64,000 nucleotides of DNA from Planctomycetota bacterium (GTDB taxonomy: Bacteria; Planctomycetota; UBA1135; GCA-002686595): contig DUCM01000005.1 of the NCBI GenBank assembly GCA_012959785.1, forward strand, positions 310,001-374,000, given 5' to 3'. This document shows positions 1 to 8,260 of the stretch, in pieces. The notes under the pieces are model-generated. The model worked only from the letters and a program-made list of their open reading frames with translations, had not been told where the DNA came from and did no database searches. Both the position numbers and the translations under genes were made by a program. Each line of letters begins with the position of its first letter. Position 1 is the first letter of the stretch.

Positions 1-310
1 AGCGCGCGGCTGCTAGGCGCTGTTGCGCGGTGTCCCCGTCCCAGGCCAACTTGATCAGGGCCTTCACGGCTTGCTTGCCCGCGGGCACCTGGCCCAAGCC
101 CTCGGCGGCGCGACAGACGACTTCCCAGTCCTTGTCCTTGAGGGCTCGGGTCAGCTGTTTTTCGGCCTCGGGCCCGGCTTCGGCCACCACGGCGTCCACG
201 GCAGCCAAACGCTCGAGGGGATCCTTGGAAGAGAGCCCATCGCCTTTCATGGCGGCGCCCGACAGCAGAACCAAGAGGCAGAGCGGTGCGAGGGAGCGGG
301 GTTGCAGCAT
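1..310 (-). CDS. HEAT-repeat-like exported protein (5' part only, runs off the window)
   Basis: Reading the minus strand from the ATG at 310 gives 103 uninterrupted codons to the left edge. The N-terminus has a short basic start and a hydrophobic stretch ending in SGAA, like a signal peptide. Alternating helical segments follow (DPLERLAAVDAVVAEA, AEKQLTRALKDKDWEVV, CRAAEGLGQVPAGKQAVKAL) with the spacing of HEAT or PBS-lyase-type repeats. Such repeats are protein-binding scaffolds, and no enzyme motif is visible. It is divergent from the glycosyltransferase gene that starts at 457. The missing C-terminus could hold other domains. Confidence 0.6.
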   Translation of the reverse strand, partial: MLQPRSLAPLCLLVLLSGAAMKGDGLSSKDPLERLAAVDAVVAEAGPEAEKQLTRALKDKDWEVVCRAAEGLGQVPAGKQAVKALIKLAWDGDTAQQRLAAAR

Positions 311-456
311 TTGAGAACTCTTGTTTCGAGACACGCGCGGAGAAGGAGCTTGGCAGTCTACAGCCTAAAGAGCGCAGGCTGCCGTGGATCAACGCCCCGA
401 TCCACGGCAGAAGAGCCGTGGCCGCGGGCTGTGGGGTGGTAGGCTTGGCCCCGGAC

Positions 457-1920
457 ATGGATCACCCGCCCGAGGATTCTTTGCAGCCAGATTCCAGCCC
501 AGGGACTCGCCCCTGGCTCTTGTGGGCTGCGTTTTGGGTCGCGTTCGGCGTGGCCTTGCGCCTCGCGCTCCTGGGACTGGCAGGGGAGAGCGAGTTGCAC
601 CACGACGAGGCCAACTACATCTACCTGGCCCTGGGCTGGTCGCACTTTGGCGTGTTGCAAGATGCCGAGCGCTACCTCTGGCCGCCCCTCTGGCCCTGGA
701 CCCTGCGCCAGGCCCTGGAGGGTTTCGGCCGCCATGGGCTCTGGGTCTCGAAGCTCTGCTTGGTTTTTACATCGGCCTCCGTGGGCGCCAGCGTGGTGGG
801 CCTCGCCGCGCGCCTGGGCGACAAGCGCTCTGGCCTCGTGGCGGGCGCCTTGTGGGCGCTCTACCTGCCCCTCGCCGCCTACACCCACATGGGTTGGGCC
901 GAGCCTCTGTTCCTGGTCTTCTTCGCACCGGCGCTCTACCTCTTGGTGGCCGCCGAACAGGACGCAGGTCGGAGCGCGGATCGCAAGCTGTTGGCTGCGG
1001 GATTGTGCGTCGGCGTGGCACTGCTGACCAAATCCAGCGCGCTCTTCTTGCTGCCGATCTTGATTGCAGGCCTAGCGCTCTCCCGCGGCCGCGGCGCATG
1101 GCGCGAGGGTTTGCGCCGGGCGGCATTGCTCGGATTGGCCATCGCCGTGCCCCTGGTGCCCTGGACCCTGCGCAACGCCGAGGTGTACGGACGCTTCGTG
1201 CCCAGCGGCATCAGCCTGGGCGCCAATGCTTTCAATGGACTCAACGCCCACGACTTGAACTTCGATGTCTTGCCCCTGACCCGCCGCCCAGGGAAGGCGC
1301 CGACCTTGCTGGGCCTTTCGCGGCCAGCCTTTGCCTCGCGGCATCCCGACGAGGCCTGGCCCACGGCGGCGGAGATTCCGAACACCGCCGATCGCAACGC
1401 CGAGGAATGGCGCCGCGGTCTGGCCTGGGTGCGCGAGCATCCGTTTGACTTTTTGCGCACGCGGGTCAAGAAGCTGGCCGACTTCGTGGCGCCCACCTCG
1501 TACTTCGTCCGTCACCTGGGACTCAGGCGCTACCCCGGGCCCTTGGGAAAACCATTCCTGCGCCGAGTCGGCACCCTCTGGGCCATGGCGGCGGCGGCGC
1601 TGCTCATGTTCCTGGCTCTGCCCGGGGTGCGGGTCGCCTGGCGCACGGGTCGCCGGGGCACCTGGGTGCTGCTGGCCTGTGCCGTCTACTTTCCAGCCAC
1701 CAGCCTGCTCGTCGCCTCCTCGCGCTTTCGAGTGCCTTGGCTGCCCGTCCTCTTGGTTTTTTGCGCCCTGGCCCTGGGCACGCGCGGGGCTGAAGGGCGC
1801 CTGGCGGGCCTCGGCCCCGGAGCCGGTCGGCGCCTGGTGCTCGCAGGCTGGGCCCTGCTCCTCGGCCTGTGGTGGGTCGATCTGCCCGAGCTCCGCCTGT
1901 GCCTGGAGGCCGCCTGGTGA
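457..1920 (+). CDS. Polyprenyl-phosphate-sugar dependent membrane glycosyltransferase (GT39/83, ArnT/PMT-like)
   Basis: A 487-residue polytopic membrane protein. After a short cytoplasmic N-terminus there is a first membrane segment, then the acidic loop motif HHDEANY, which matches the catalytic D-E of the ArnT/PMT superfamily. About ten further hydrophobic segments follow. Family members transfer sugars from polyprenyl-phosphate carriers to lipids or proteins on the outer face of the inner membrane. The acceptor cannot be told from sequence. The ATG at 457 is preferred because upstream codons of the longer frame encode non-membrane, low-complexity sequence. The stop overlaps the next gene's GTG start (GTGA), suggesting coupled translation. 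Confidence 0.8.
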   Translation: MDHPPEDSLQPDSSPGTRPWLLWAAFWVAFGVALRLALLGLAGESELHHDEANYIYLALGWSHFGVLQDAERYLWPPLWPWTLRQALEGFGRHGLWVSKLCLVFTSASVGASVVGLAARLGDKRSGLVAGALWALYLPLAAYTHMGWAEPLFLVFFAPALYLLVAAEQDAGRSADRKLLAAGLCVGVALLTKSSALFLLPILIAGLALSRGRGAWREGLRRAALLGLAIAVPLVPWTLRNAEVYGRFVPSGISLGANAFNGLNAHDLNFDVLPLTRRPGKAPTLLGLSRPAFASRHPDEAWPTAAEIPNTADRNAEEWRRGLAWVREHPFDFLRTRVKKLADFVAPTSYFVRHLGLRRYPGPLGKPFLRRVGTLWAMAAAALLMFLALPGVRVAWRTGRRGTWVLLACAVYFPATSLLVASSRFRVPWLPVLLVFCALALGTRGAEGRLAGLGPGAGRRLVLAGWALLLGLWWVDLPELRLCLEAAW

Positions 1921-2360
1921 GCGCCTCACCCCGCCCCCGGCGCTGGCCGAACGCTTTTGGCTTGCACCTTGCGTGCGTGGTCTGGATTCTGTTCGTGCTG
2001 AGCGTCTCCTTGGGCCGGCACCAGAGCCTGGCAGACCTGCGCCGAACGGCGGCCACCGGGTCGACCCAGGAACGCATCGAAGCCCTGGTGTCCCTCGGTC
2101 AGCGCGCAGCTCCGGCCCAGTTCCAACAGCGGGCGCCTGCCGCCCTGCTCAATGAGTCCGACTCGCTGCTGCGAGAATTCGCCTTCACCAACACCTTCAG
2201 CCGCAATCCGGCCCAACGACTCGACGACGACGCCCTGGCGCAAATCGCCGATCCCGACGAACGCTTCCGCGCTTCCCTATGGCTCTACTGTCGCATGACC
2301 ACGCCACGCCGCGTGACACTGGCCGATCTCGATCGCTGGTTCCAGGTCTCTGGGCCCTGA
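1917..2360 (+). CDS. Small single-pass membrane protein, function unknown
   Basis: 147 residues, starting at a GTG that overlaps the glycosyltransferase stop (GTGA). An arginine-rich N-terminus precedes one hydrophobic helix (FGLHLACVVWILFVLSVSL). A soluble helical region of about 110 residues follows, with LADLRRTAATGSTQERIEALVSLG resembling one HEAT-type helix pair. The end overlaps the sulfatase-like gene by 82 bp in another frame. No family recognised. Its position between a membrane glycosyltransferase and an alkaline-phosphatase-fold enzyme suggests a role in the same envelope modification, which is inference. Confidence 0.6.
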   Translation: MSASPRPRRWPNAFGLHLACVVWILFVLSVSLGRHQSLADLRRTAATGSTQERIEALVSLGQRAAPAQFQQRAPAALLNESDSLLREFAFTNTFSRNPAQRLDDDALAQIADPDERFRASLWLYCRMTTPRRVTLADLDRWFQVSGP

Positions 2361-3787
2361 GTCTCGCCTGCGCGCTGAGCTGTGGCGACCAAGCCTCCCA
2401 AGTTCCTGAACGCGAGCTAAATGTGTTGCTCGTGACCCTCGACACGACCCGCGCCGATCACCTCGGTTGCTACGGTCACGCTGCAGGGGCCACGCCGCAC
2501 CTCGACGCCTTGGCCGAAGAGAGCATTCGTTTCGACCGCGCCCTCGCGACGGCCGGGCTGACGCCCATGTCCCACGCCTCGATGCTCACCGGGCGAAACC
2601 CCTACGCCCACGGCTTGCGGGTCTTCTACGGCGACCTCGCCCACCGTCTGCCGAATGAGGTGCCCAGCCTGCCTGAGATCCTCTCCGACCTCGGCTGGCG
2701 CACGGCGGCATTTGTCAGCGCCTATCCCGTGAGCCAAGTCTTCGGCCTCGACCGCGGCTATCAGACCTTCAGCTCGGCCGTGGACAATTCGCTGGGCTCC
2801 ATCGACCCCAGCCAAAAGCAAAGGCCCACGAAGTTCTGGGTCGACGCCCGCCAGAACAAGAGCCAACGCCGCTCGGACGCGACTTGCGATGCAGCCATGA
2901 CCTGGCTTGAGGAACACGCCGAGGACGGCCCCTGGCACCTGTGGGTGCATCTCTTCGATGTGCACGACTTTTCCCTCGTGCCGCCTGTGGCGTATGCCCG
3001 CGCCCGCGAAGTCGTCTACCACCCCGAAGTCCCGCCCAACAACCTCGCCGCACGGGAAGCCCTCTACGATTTCGAGTTGGAGTTCATGGACGGCCAATTC
3101 GGTCGCCTGATCGAGTGGCTCAAGCGCTCGGGGCAGTACGACAACACCATCGTGCTGGTGGTGGGCGACCACGGCCAGGGACTCATGGACGGATACGAGC
3201 GCCACGGCTGGCCTTCGCACCGCCTGCTCTACGATTGGTCTCTCAGGGTGCCCTTCCTGGCCCACATCCCGGCCAATGAGGGTGCGCGCTTCGCCGGTGC
3301 CGAACAGGGCCTGGTGGTCCACGACCTGGTGCGCACCACCGACATCCTGCCCACGGTACTGGAACTGCTCGACCTTGCCCTGCCAGCCGGTGTGGAGGGC
3401 CGTAGCTTGCTACCGATCCTGCGCAGCGAAATGGACGAACCGCGCGTCGCCTACGCCGACGCCCTCAACCTTCAGGAGCGCTATGTAGCGATCGAGGCCC
3501 TGCCAGAAAAACAGCGCGACGATCTGTACGCGGTGGTCGACTTGCGCTGGAAATTGATCCACCACAAGAGTCACCCCGAGCACTCGGAACTCTTCGATCT
3601 CCAGAGCGACCCCCTCGAGCTGGTCAATGTGATCGCCGAGTTCCCCGAAGAGGCGCGACGCCTGTACCGTTTTTTCGAAGAGCACGACGCCTTTCGCAAG
3701 GGCCCCCTAGACTCGGGCAACTCGCCACCCAACGCTGCAGCCCTGGGCGACTTGGGCTACAGCGGCGCCGATTCCGACGCGGATTGA
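2279..3787 (+). CDS. Sulfatase-like hydrolase/transferase, lipoprotein (alkaline phosphatase superfamily)
   Basis: 502 residues. The only usable start is the ATG at 2279, inside the preceding gene. The N-terminus has an unusually long n-region, then a lipobox-like LACALSC, so it is probably a lipoprotein (Cys35). The core shows alkaline-phosphatase-fold metal motifs: LDTTRADHLG near residue 54, and VVGDHGQGL in the second half. Where true sulfatases have C/S-x-P-S-R (formylglycine site), this protein has TPMSHASMLTG, placing Thr at that position. Thr occurs in sulfatase-fold phosphotransferases and many uncharacterised relatives, so formylglycine sulfatase chemistry is unlikely. The substrate is unknown. 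Confidence 0.8.
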   Translation: MALLSHDHATPRDTGRSRSLVPGLWALSLACALSCGDQASQVPERELNVLLVTLDTTRADHLGCYGHAAGATPHLDALAEESIRFDRALATAGLTPMSHASMLTGRNPYAHGLRVFYGDLAHRLPNEVPSLPEILSDLGWRTAAFVSAYPVSQVFGLDRGYQTFSSAVDNSLGSIDPSQKQRPTKFWVDARQNKSQRRSDATCDAAMTWLEEHAEDGPWHLWVHLFDVHDFSLVPPVAYARAREVVYHPEVPPNNLAAREALYDFELEFMDGQFGRLIEWLKRSGQYDNTIVLVVGDHGQGLMDGYERHGWPSHRLLYDWSLRVPFLAHIPANEGARFAGAEQGLVVHDLVRTTDILPTVLELLDLALPAGVEGRSLLPILRSEMDEPRVAYADALNLQERYVAIEALPEKQRDDLYAVVDLRWKLIHHKSHPEHSELFDLQSDPLELVNVIAEFPEEARRLYRFFEEHDAFRKGPLDSGNSPPNAAALGDLGYSGADSDAD

Positions 3788-3788
3788 G

Positions 3789-4400
3789 TCAGCCCTGGTG
3801 GCGCGACTCCTCATTGGGATGCGCGAGAACTCCGGAGCCAGCGAGGGACAGGGCTTCGATAAACCCGGCCACCTCGGCCGGTGTACGCAGGCGGATGTGG
3901 CGCCGCGAAGCGAGCAGACGACTGTAGATCAGGGCCCGCAGGCGGCGGGTCTTGAAGGCGTAGAGCAGCATGGACTTGCGGCTAAAGAAGGCCCGTCGCA
4001 GAGTCTCGTAATTGCCATTGCAACAAGAGCGGCGCAAGAGGCTGCGGGTCAGGCTGCGCCGGGCGATGCGCAGCCAGGTCAGGCGAAAGGGCAGGTCGAG
4101 CCAGACCACTAGTTCGGCGCGGTCGACGATTTGCCACAGGCGCCGCGCATCCCGGCGCAAGTTGCCCTCCATGACCCAGGCCTCGCCGGCCAGCCGATCC
4201 TCCACCATGGCGAGCATCTCCTCGCGCTCGCGCAACTTCCACTTGGGCAGCCAGAGAAATTCGTCGATGTGCACCGATTGGGTCTCGAGAATCTCAGCGA
4301 TGCGCCGGGCCGTGGTGGTCTTGCCGGCGCCGCAACTGCCCACCACCCACACGCGACTCAGTCGCGCAGAGCTTGTCACGGGTTCGGGGGTGGCCTGCAT
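3789..4400 (-). CDS. P-loop adenylate-kinase-like protein (COG0563/FlaR-like)
   Basis: 203 residues. Walker A VGSCGAGKTT lies near residue 22, followed by ARRIAEILETQSVHIDEFLWLPKW, WVMEGN and LVVWLDLPF. This order is typical of the small 'topology modulation/FlaR' adenylate-kinase-related family, which are probably small-molecule kinases of unknown substrate. Several Arg-rich helices after LDLPF may form the lid. The ATG at 4400 is chosen because the residues before it in the longer frame are not conserved-looking. It converges with the sulfatase-like gene with one base between the stops and is divergent from the DUF1573 gene. Confidence 0.7.
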   Translation of the reverse strand: MQATPEPVTSSARLSRVWVVGSCGAGKTTTARRIAEILETQSVHIDEFLWLPKWKLREREEMLAMVEDRLAGEAWVMEGNLRRDARRLWQIVDRAELVVWLDLPFRLTWLRIARRSLTRSLLRRSCCNGNYETLRRAFFSRKSMLLYAFKTRRLRALIYSRLLASRRHIRLRTPAEVAGFIEALSLAGSGVLAHPNEESRHQG

Positions 4401-4551
4401 GGGCGCAGGATCGACTCTGGAGCGAGGGAGCGCAATCGGGATCTGCCGTGGGTGCCTTCCCGCACGGAAAAGAGGCGCGCAGCGCACACTACCCGGCCCG
4501 CGGAGCCCGGCCCGATGCGGCAGGGCTCGGCTGCCAGCGAGTGAAACGGCC

Positions 4552-4567
4552 CGGCAGGCTAGTTGCT
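4552..4567 (+). promoter_or_regulatory. Candidate sigma-54 (-24/-12) promoter upstream of the DUF1573 gene
   Basis: CGGCAGGCTAGTTGCT fits the consensus TGGCACRNNNNTTGCW at 14 of 16 positions, with GG (4553-4554) and GC (4565-4566) separated by exactly 10 bases. The start site would be near 4578, about 50 nt before the ATG at 4631. The same bases run into TGCTATCCT (4565-4573 is TGC TATCCT at 4564-4572), which could instead be an extended -10 for the housekeeping sigma. rpoN and two sigma-54 activators are in this window. Confidence 0.4.
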
Positions 4568-4630
4568 ATCCTGTGCTCTCGTCCGATAGAAGCCCAATCT
4601 GCCAACAAGCCTCCCCTTGCACCACGGTTC

Positions 4631-5788
4631 ATGCAGCCCGCCTCCACCAGCCTCAACTCGCGCGCCAGCCGCGTCCTCGCTCCTGCACTGCTCGCCCTCC
4701 TGACCGGGCTAGCCGCCTGCGGGAAGCAAACATCGAGCAGCGAGGCTTCCTCCGGAGCCGCAGGCCTCGTGATCTTGAACCCCACGGCGGAGCGCGCCTA
4801 CTTCCACGATTTCGGCTCCATCCCCCACGGCGAAGTCGTGCGGCACACCTTCCGCCTGGAGAACAGCGACCCCGTGGCGGTCAGCGTAGGCGACCTCTTG
4901 CCGTCGTGCTCCTGCTCGCAGCCCACGATCAGTTACATCGACGCGGATGGGCAGAGAATCCAGGGCGACCGCCAAGGTAAGCCGGTGATCGTCCTGCCGC
5001 CAGGCGCCGTGGCCGAGGTGCAGATTGCAATCGACTCGCAATATGTGCGCCTGAAGAACATGGACAAGCTGGCTCAGGTGCGTCTGCGCTGCGACTCGCT
5101 GAATACGCCCTTTATCACCTTTGAGATGCACCTCATCGTGGAGTTGGAGTTCCAAGCCACTCCGGCGGAACTCAACCTGGGCTCGGTGCCCATGTCCAGC
5201 GGCGCACGAGCCACCAGCGACATCATCCGTGGCGTTCCCGGATCGGGCCTTGCCATTGAAGGCGTACTCACAAAGAGCCCTGGACTCGAAGTCACGGTCA
5301 GCCCCCAATCGCGTTTCGGCAAGGAACTCTGGGTCGTCGAGGCGATCCTCTTGCCGCCGCTCAACCCCGGGCCCTGGCAAGGAGAGATCGAACTCGCCAC
5401 CCGGGGCCCGGAGGGACCGGCACGCTCCTTCAAGATTCCCCTGCGCGCCCAGATCGTGGCCGACATTGTGGTGCAGCCCGCGACCCTGGGCTTCTCGCCT
5501 TTCTCCCCCGCCCGCGGCGCTACAGCCACCGCGCAACTCTTGAGTCTCGTGCCCGGACGGCGGATCAAGATCCTCTCCGCAGAGATCAAGGGCAGCCTGC
5601 CGCCAGGTCTCGAACTCGGCTTCGAGGCCATCCAGGTCGACAACCTCGGCCGCGCCGAGCGCTGGGGCCTGATCCTCAAGGCGCCCCCCTCCTACCCCCG
5701 CCAGCGCGTGCTGGGGCAACTGGTCTTCGAACTCGACGACCCCGATCAGCCCCGGGTCGAAGTGCCCTTCATCTTTACCGGGGTGTGA
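4631..5788 (+). CDS. DUF1573-domain lipoprotein
   Basis: 385 residues beginning with a lipoprotein signal (lipobox LAAC, Cys about 24). The first domain (residues about 40-150) has the DUF1573 pattern: HDFGSIPHGEVVRHTFRLENSD, then LPSCSCSQ and VVLPPGAVAEVQIAID. Two more Ig-like beta domains follow, with ATPAELNLGSVPMSSG and VVQPATLGFSPFSPARG. DUF1573 proteins are abundant extracytoplasmic beta-sandwich proteins in Planctomycetota and Bacteroidota, probably structural or binding. The ATG at 4631 is chosen for the signal peptide. The 3' end overlaps tyrS by 14 bp, tail to tail. Confidence 0.8.
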   Translation: MQPASTSLNSRASRVLAPALLALLTGLAACGKQTSSSEASSGAAGLVILNPTAERAYFHDFGSIPHGEVVRHTFRLENSDPVAVSVGDLLPSCSCSQPTISYIDADGQRIQGDRQGKPVIVLPPGAVAEVQIAIDSQYVRLKNMDKLAQVRLRCDSLNTPFITFEMHLIVELEFQATPAELNLGSVPMSSGARATSDIIRGVPGSGLAIEGVLTKSPGLEVTVSPQSRFGKELWVVEAILLPPLNPGPWQGEIELATRGPEGPARSFKIPLRAQIVADIVVQPATLGFSPFSPARGATATAQLLSLVPGRRIKILSAEIKGSLPPGLELGFEAIQVDNLGRAERWGLILKAPPSYPRQRVLGQLVFELDDPDQPRVEVPFIFTGV

Positions 5789-6974
5789 CCCGCTGGAAGC
5801 GCCGCTTGCCCACCTGCAAGAGGAACTCAGAAGCTGGCCTCAGCACCGCTTGCATGGGATCCTGGCAGATATCGCCGTCGAGGCGCACGCCGCCTTGCTG
5901 CACCAGGCGTCGGGCTTCGGAGGAACTCTTCGCGAGCCCCAGCTCTTTGAGCAGGATCGCCAGGGGTAATTCATCCCCGTCCACGGGCCAGGCCTCGGTC
6001 TGGATATTCTCGGGCAGCTGGCGGTCGCGGAACTGACGGTCGAAGGCTTTGCTGGCCACATCAGCAGCATCGCTGGAATGGAAGAAGGTCACGATCTCCC
6101 GAGCGAGACGCGCCTTGGCCTCCCGCGGGTGACCAGCCAAGAGCGTCTCGACCTCGGCGTCAGCCACGCGCGTGAGCAGGGTGAACCAGGCCTCCATGGA
6201 AGGATCGTCGAGGGCCATGATCTTGCCAAACATCTCCCCTGGTGCTTCGGTCAAGCCGATCGAGTTGCCGTAGGACTTGCTCATCTTGCGGCCATCGAGA
6301 CCGTTGATCAGCGGCATGGTGAAACACACCTGGGGGCACATATCGCGCTGTTCCTGGAGCTGGCGGCCCACCAGCAGGTTGAACAATTGATCGTTACCGC
6401 CAAGCTCCACATCGTTCGCTATCTCAACTGAATCCCAGCCCTGCATCAGGGGGTAGAGAAACTCGTGGATACCGATGGGCTCCTGGGCCTGCATACGCTT
6501 CTGAAAGGTGTCGCGCTCGATCATGCGCGCCACGGTCATGCGCCCGGCGAGTTCGAGCACATCGTAGAAGTTCATCTCGTCGAACCACTCGGAGTTCTGA
6601 CGGATCTCGGTGGCTTCAATGTCGAGGACGCAGGCGGCCTGGTCCTTGTAGGTGGCAAGGTTGAGCTCAACTTCCGCACGGGTGAGCTGCGGTCGCAGCT
6701 TGTTGCGACCGCTCGGGTCGCCCACCATGGCGGTGGCATCGCCCACGATCAGGACCACCTGATGGCCGAGGTCCTGGATGTCGCGCAACTTCATCAAGGG
6801 CACGGCATGGCCGAGGTGCAGGTCGGGGCTGGAGGGATCCATGCCGAATTTGACCCGCAGGGGCCGCGACTCCTCGAAGCTCTTGCGCAGCAGCACCGTG
6901 AGTTGCTTCTCATCGATCAAGTCCACAACACCGCGGCGAAAGACGGCGAGATGTTCGGCGATGCGCTCTTTCAT
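5775..6974 (-). CDS. tyrS: Tyrosyl-tRNA synthetase
   Basis: 399 residues. This is a class I aminoacyl-tRNA synthetase attaching tyrosine to tRNA-Tyr in the cytoplasm. Visible hallmarks are the HIGH-equivalent HLGH in DPSSPDLHLGHAVP (about residue 50), DPSGRN, the KMSKS loop in GRKMSKSYGNSIGL (about residue 230), and a C-terminal S4 RNA-binding domain (LLKELGLAKSSSEARRLVQQ). The length fits the longer TyrZ-like bacterial form. The start ATG has AGGA seven bases upstream. A palindromic repeat element lies immediately upstream (6990-7086). Confidence 0.95.
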   Translation of the reverse strand: MKERIAEHLAVFRRGVVDLIDEKQLTVLLRKSFEESRPLRVKFGMDPSSPDLHLGHAVPLMKLRDIQDLGHQVVLIVGDATAMVGDPSGRNKLRPQLTRAEVELNLATYKDQAACVLDIEATEIRQNSEWFDEMNFYDVLELAGRMTVARMIERDTFQKRMQAQEPIGIHEFLYPLMQGWDSVEIANDVELGGNDQLFNLLVGRQLQEQRDMCPQVCFTMPLINGLDGRKMSKSYGNSIGLTEAPGEMFGKIMALDDPSMEAWFTLLTRVADAEVETLLAGHPREAKARLAREIVTFFHSSDAADVASKAFDRQFRDRQLPENIQTEAWPVDGDELPLAILLKELGLAKSSSEARRLVQQGGVRLDGDICQDPMQAVLRPASEFLLQVGKRRFQRVTPR

Positions 6975-6989
6975 GGGGGCATCCTACTG

Positions 6990-7086
6990 GCCCGGATGAT
7001 TCATGCAAACGCCCACAAAACTTCGCAAAGCACCGCCAGGAAACGAGTTGCTGTGTGCGGAGCCCGTTTGCATGAATTCTCCGGGC
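6990..7086. repeat. Palindromic extragenic repeat element, copy 1 (97 bp)
   Basis: Ends are GCCCGGA and TCCGGGC; subterminal arms TTCATGCAAACG and CGTTTGCATGAA pair as well, so the whole element can fold into one hairpin. It is flanked by CTGG on the left and CTAG on the right. A reverse-oriented homologue lies at 24366-24445, sharing the ends plus the internal segments CAAACGGGCTCC, ACACAGC and TTTGCGAAGTTT. No transposase is present, so it behaves like a MITE or REP-type element. It sits directly upstream of tyrS. Confidence 0.75.
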
Positions 7087-7117
7087 TAGCCCGCTGGCCG
7101 CGGCCGAGGTTGAGATT

Positions 7118-8152
7118 TCAGTCCGCGGGGAGCTCCAGGTGGTCCTCGTCGCCACGGCTGGAAAAGCCTGCGGCACGGGCCTTCATCCAGGCTCGCCAGG
7201 CCACGGGATCGCCACCGGGACCGGTCTCCCGCGATAGCCAGCGCAGGGCCGGCACCAGACGCCCGAGTTCGCCCAGTCCCATCTCGCTCACCAGGGGCGC
7301 GAGCAGGTCGAGGGCCTCGCCACGGCGAGCTGGGGAGACGCGCACGGCGCGCTCCATCAGGGCCGGCACGAAGATGCGACCATGGGCCGCATAGCTGGCG
7401 ACCTCGCCGGGCTCCACGGTCTGGGTTGCGAGGAACTCGGCCAGGCGTACGAGCTCCAGGGGGCGCACCGGGATAACTTGAGCTGGCAGGGAGCGCCCCG
7501 TGCCGTCGATCAACTCGCCGGGCAAGATGTCGAGCTGCACCCGGGAAGAGAGGGCCAAGAGCCCCGCCGGTGCGGGCAATTCGAGTTCGCCGAGGTCCAC
7601 GCGCAAGGTCTCGCCCGGTGATAGGAGCAGGGTCTCGGGCAAGATCAAGGGCTCCTGGCGCAGGGCGTGCTTTTCGGCGCCCGAGGGATCGACGATCCAC
7701 AGGGCTTGGCGTAGGCGTGCGCCGCCGACATGCAAGGAAACGGCACGCGCACCCGGTTGCGAGGCCACGAGGGTCAGGGAGTAGCGGGCGGGCTGTCCCT
7801 CGACCTCATCCGCCTGCAGGCGCAAATCCAGGCTGGCGCACAGGGCGCGGCCGTCGAGAATGCGCTCGAGGGCTCGGGCCAACTTGAGGGCTCGCCCCCG
7901 AGGGTTGCGGATGAGGACGCGATCGAGGGCGCGCCGCGCCCGAGCCTCGTCGCGGTCCTCGATGGACTGCACCACCGCCTCAAAAGCCGGCGCCAACTCC
8001 TCGGGTACCGAATCGAGCAGGCGCTCCTCCAGGCTGGGGCCCGTGGACGGGGATTCTGCTACTCCATCCGCGCGACTGGAGTCCGGGCCGCCAGCACAAG
8101 CGCACAGGCAGCAGCAAAGGGCCAGGATCAGGAGCGGGGCAGGAACTCGCAT
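7118..8152 (-). CDS. Lipoprotein, function unknown
   Basis: 344 residues with a clear lipoprotein signal (LALCCCLCACAGG). A helical segment rich in Glu/Arg follows (residues 40-100), with SIEDRDEARARRALDRVLIRNPRG resembling one TPR unit. The middle is a beta-rich domain (LTLVASQPGARAVSLHVGG; LSPGETLRVDLGELELP), and the C-terminal third is alpha-helical. No catalytic motif is recognised. It lies 108 bp downstream of rpsA and upstream of tyrS on the same strand. A beta-sandwich with helical repeats suggests protein binding in the periplasm, which is inference. Confidence 0.65.
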   Translation of the reverse strand: MRVPAPLLILALCCCLCACAGGPDSSRADGVAESPSTGPSLEERLLDSVPEELAPAFEAVVQSIEDRDEARARRALDRVLIRNPRGRALKLARALERILDGRALCASLDLRLQADEVEGQPARYSLTLVASQPGARAVSLHVGGARLRQALWIVDPSGAEKHALRQEPLILPETLLLSPGETLRVDLGELELPAPAGLLALSSRVQLDILPGELIDGTGRSLPAQVIPVRPLELVRLAEFLATQTVEPGEVASYAAHGRIFVPALMERAVRVSPARRGEALDLLAPLVSEMGLGELGRLVPALRWLSRETGPGGDPVAWRAWMKARAAGFSSRGDEDHLELPAD

Positions 8153-8201
8153 GGTTGCTTGAGTTGAGCGTTGACGCTCAGCCGGGTCTCGCCGTTATGG
8201 A

Positions 8202-8237
8202 ACGGGCCCCGCGGCCATAAAAGCTCGCGGGGCCCGT
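8202..8237 (-). terminator. Perfect 12-bp hairpin after rpsA (candidate terminator or processing site)
   Basis: ACGGGCCCCGCG (8202-8213) and CGCGGGGCCCGT (8226-8237) are exact inverted repeats around a 12-base loop, 23 bases after the rpsA stop. There is no run of T after it on the minus strand, so it may act with Rho, protect the 3' end, or attenuate the downstream lipoprotein gene. A second small hairpin (TGAGCG TTGA CGCTCA, 8165-8180) lies closer to the next gene. Confidence 0.5.
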
Positions 8238-8260
8238 GAAACGAACAGGGTAGGACCGCC

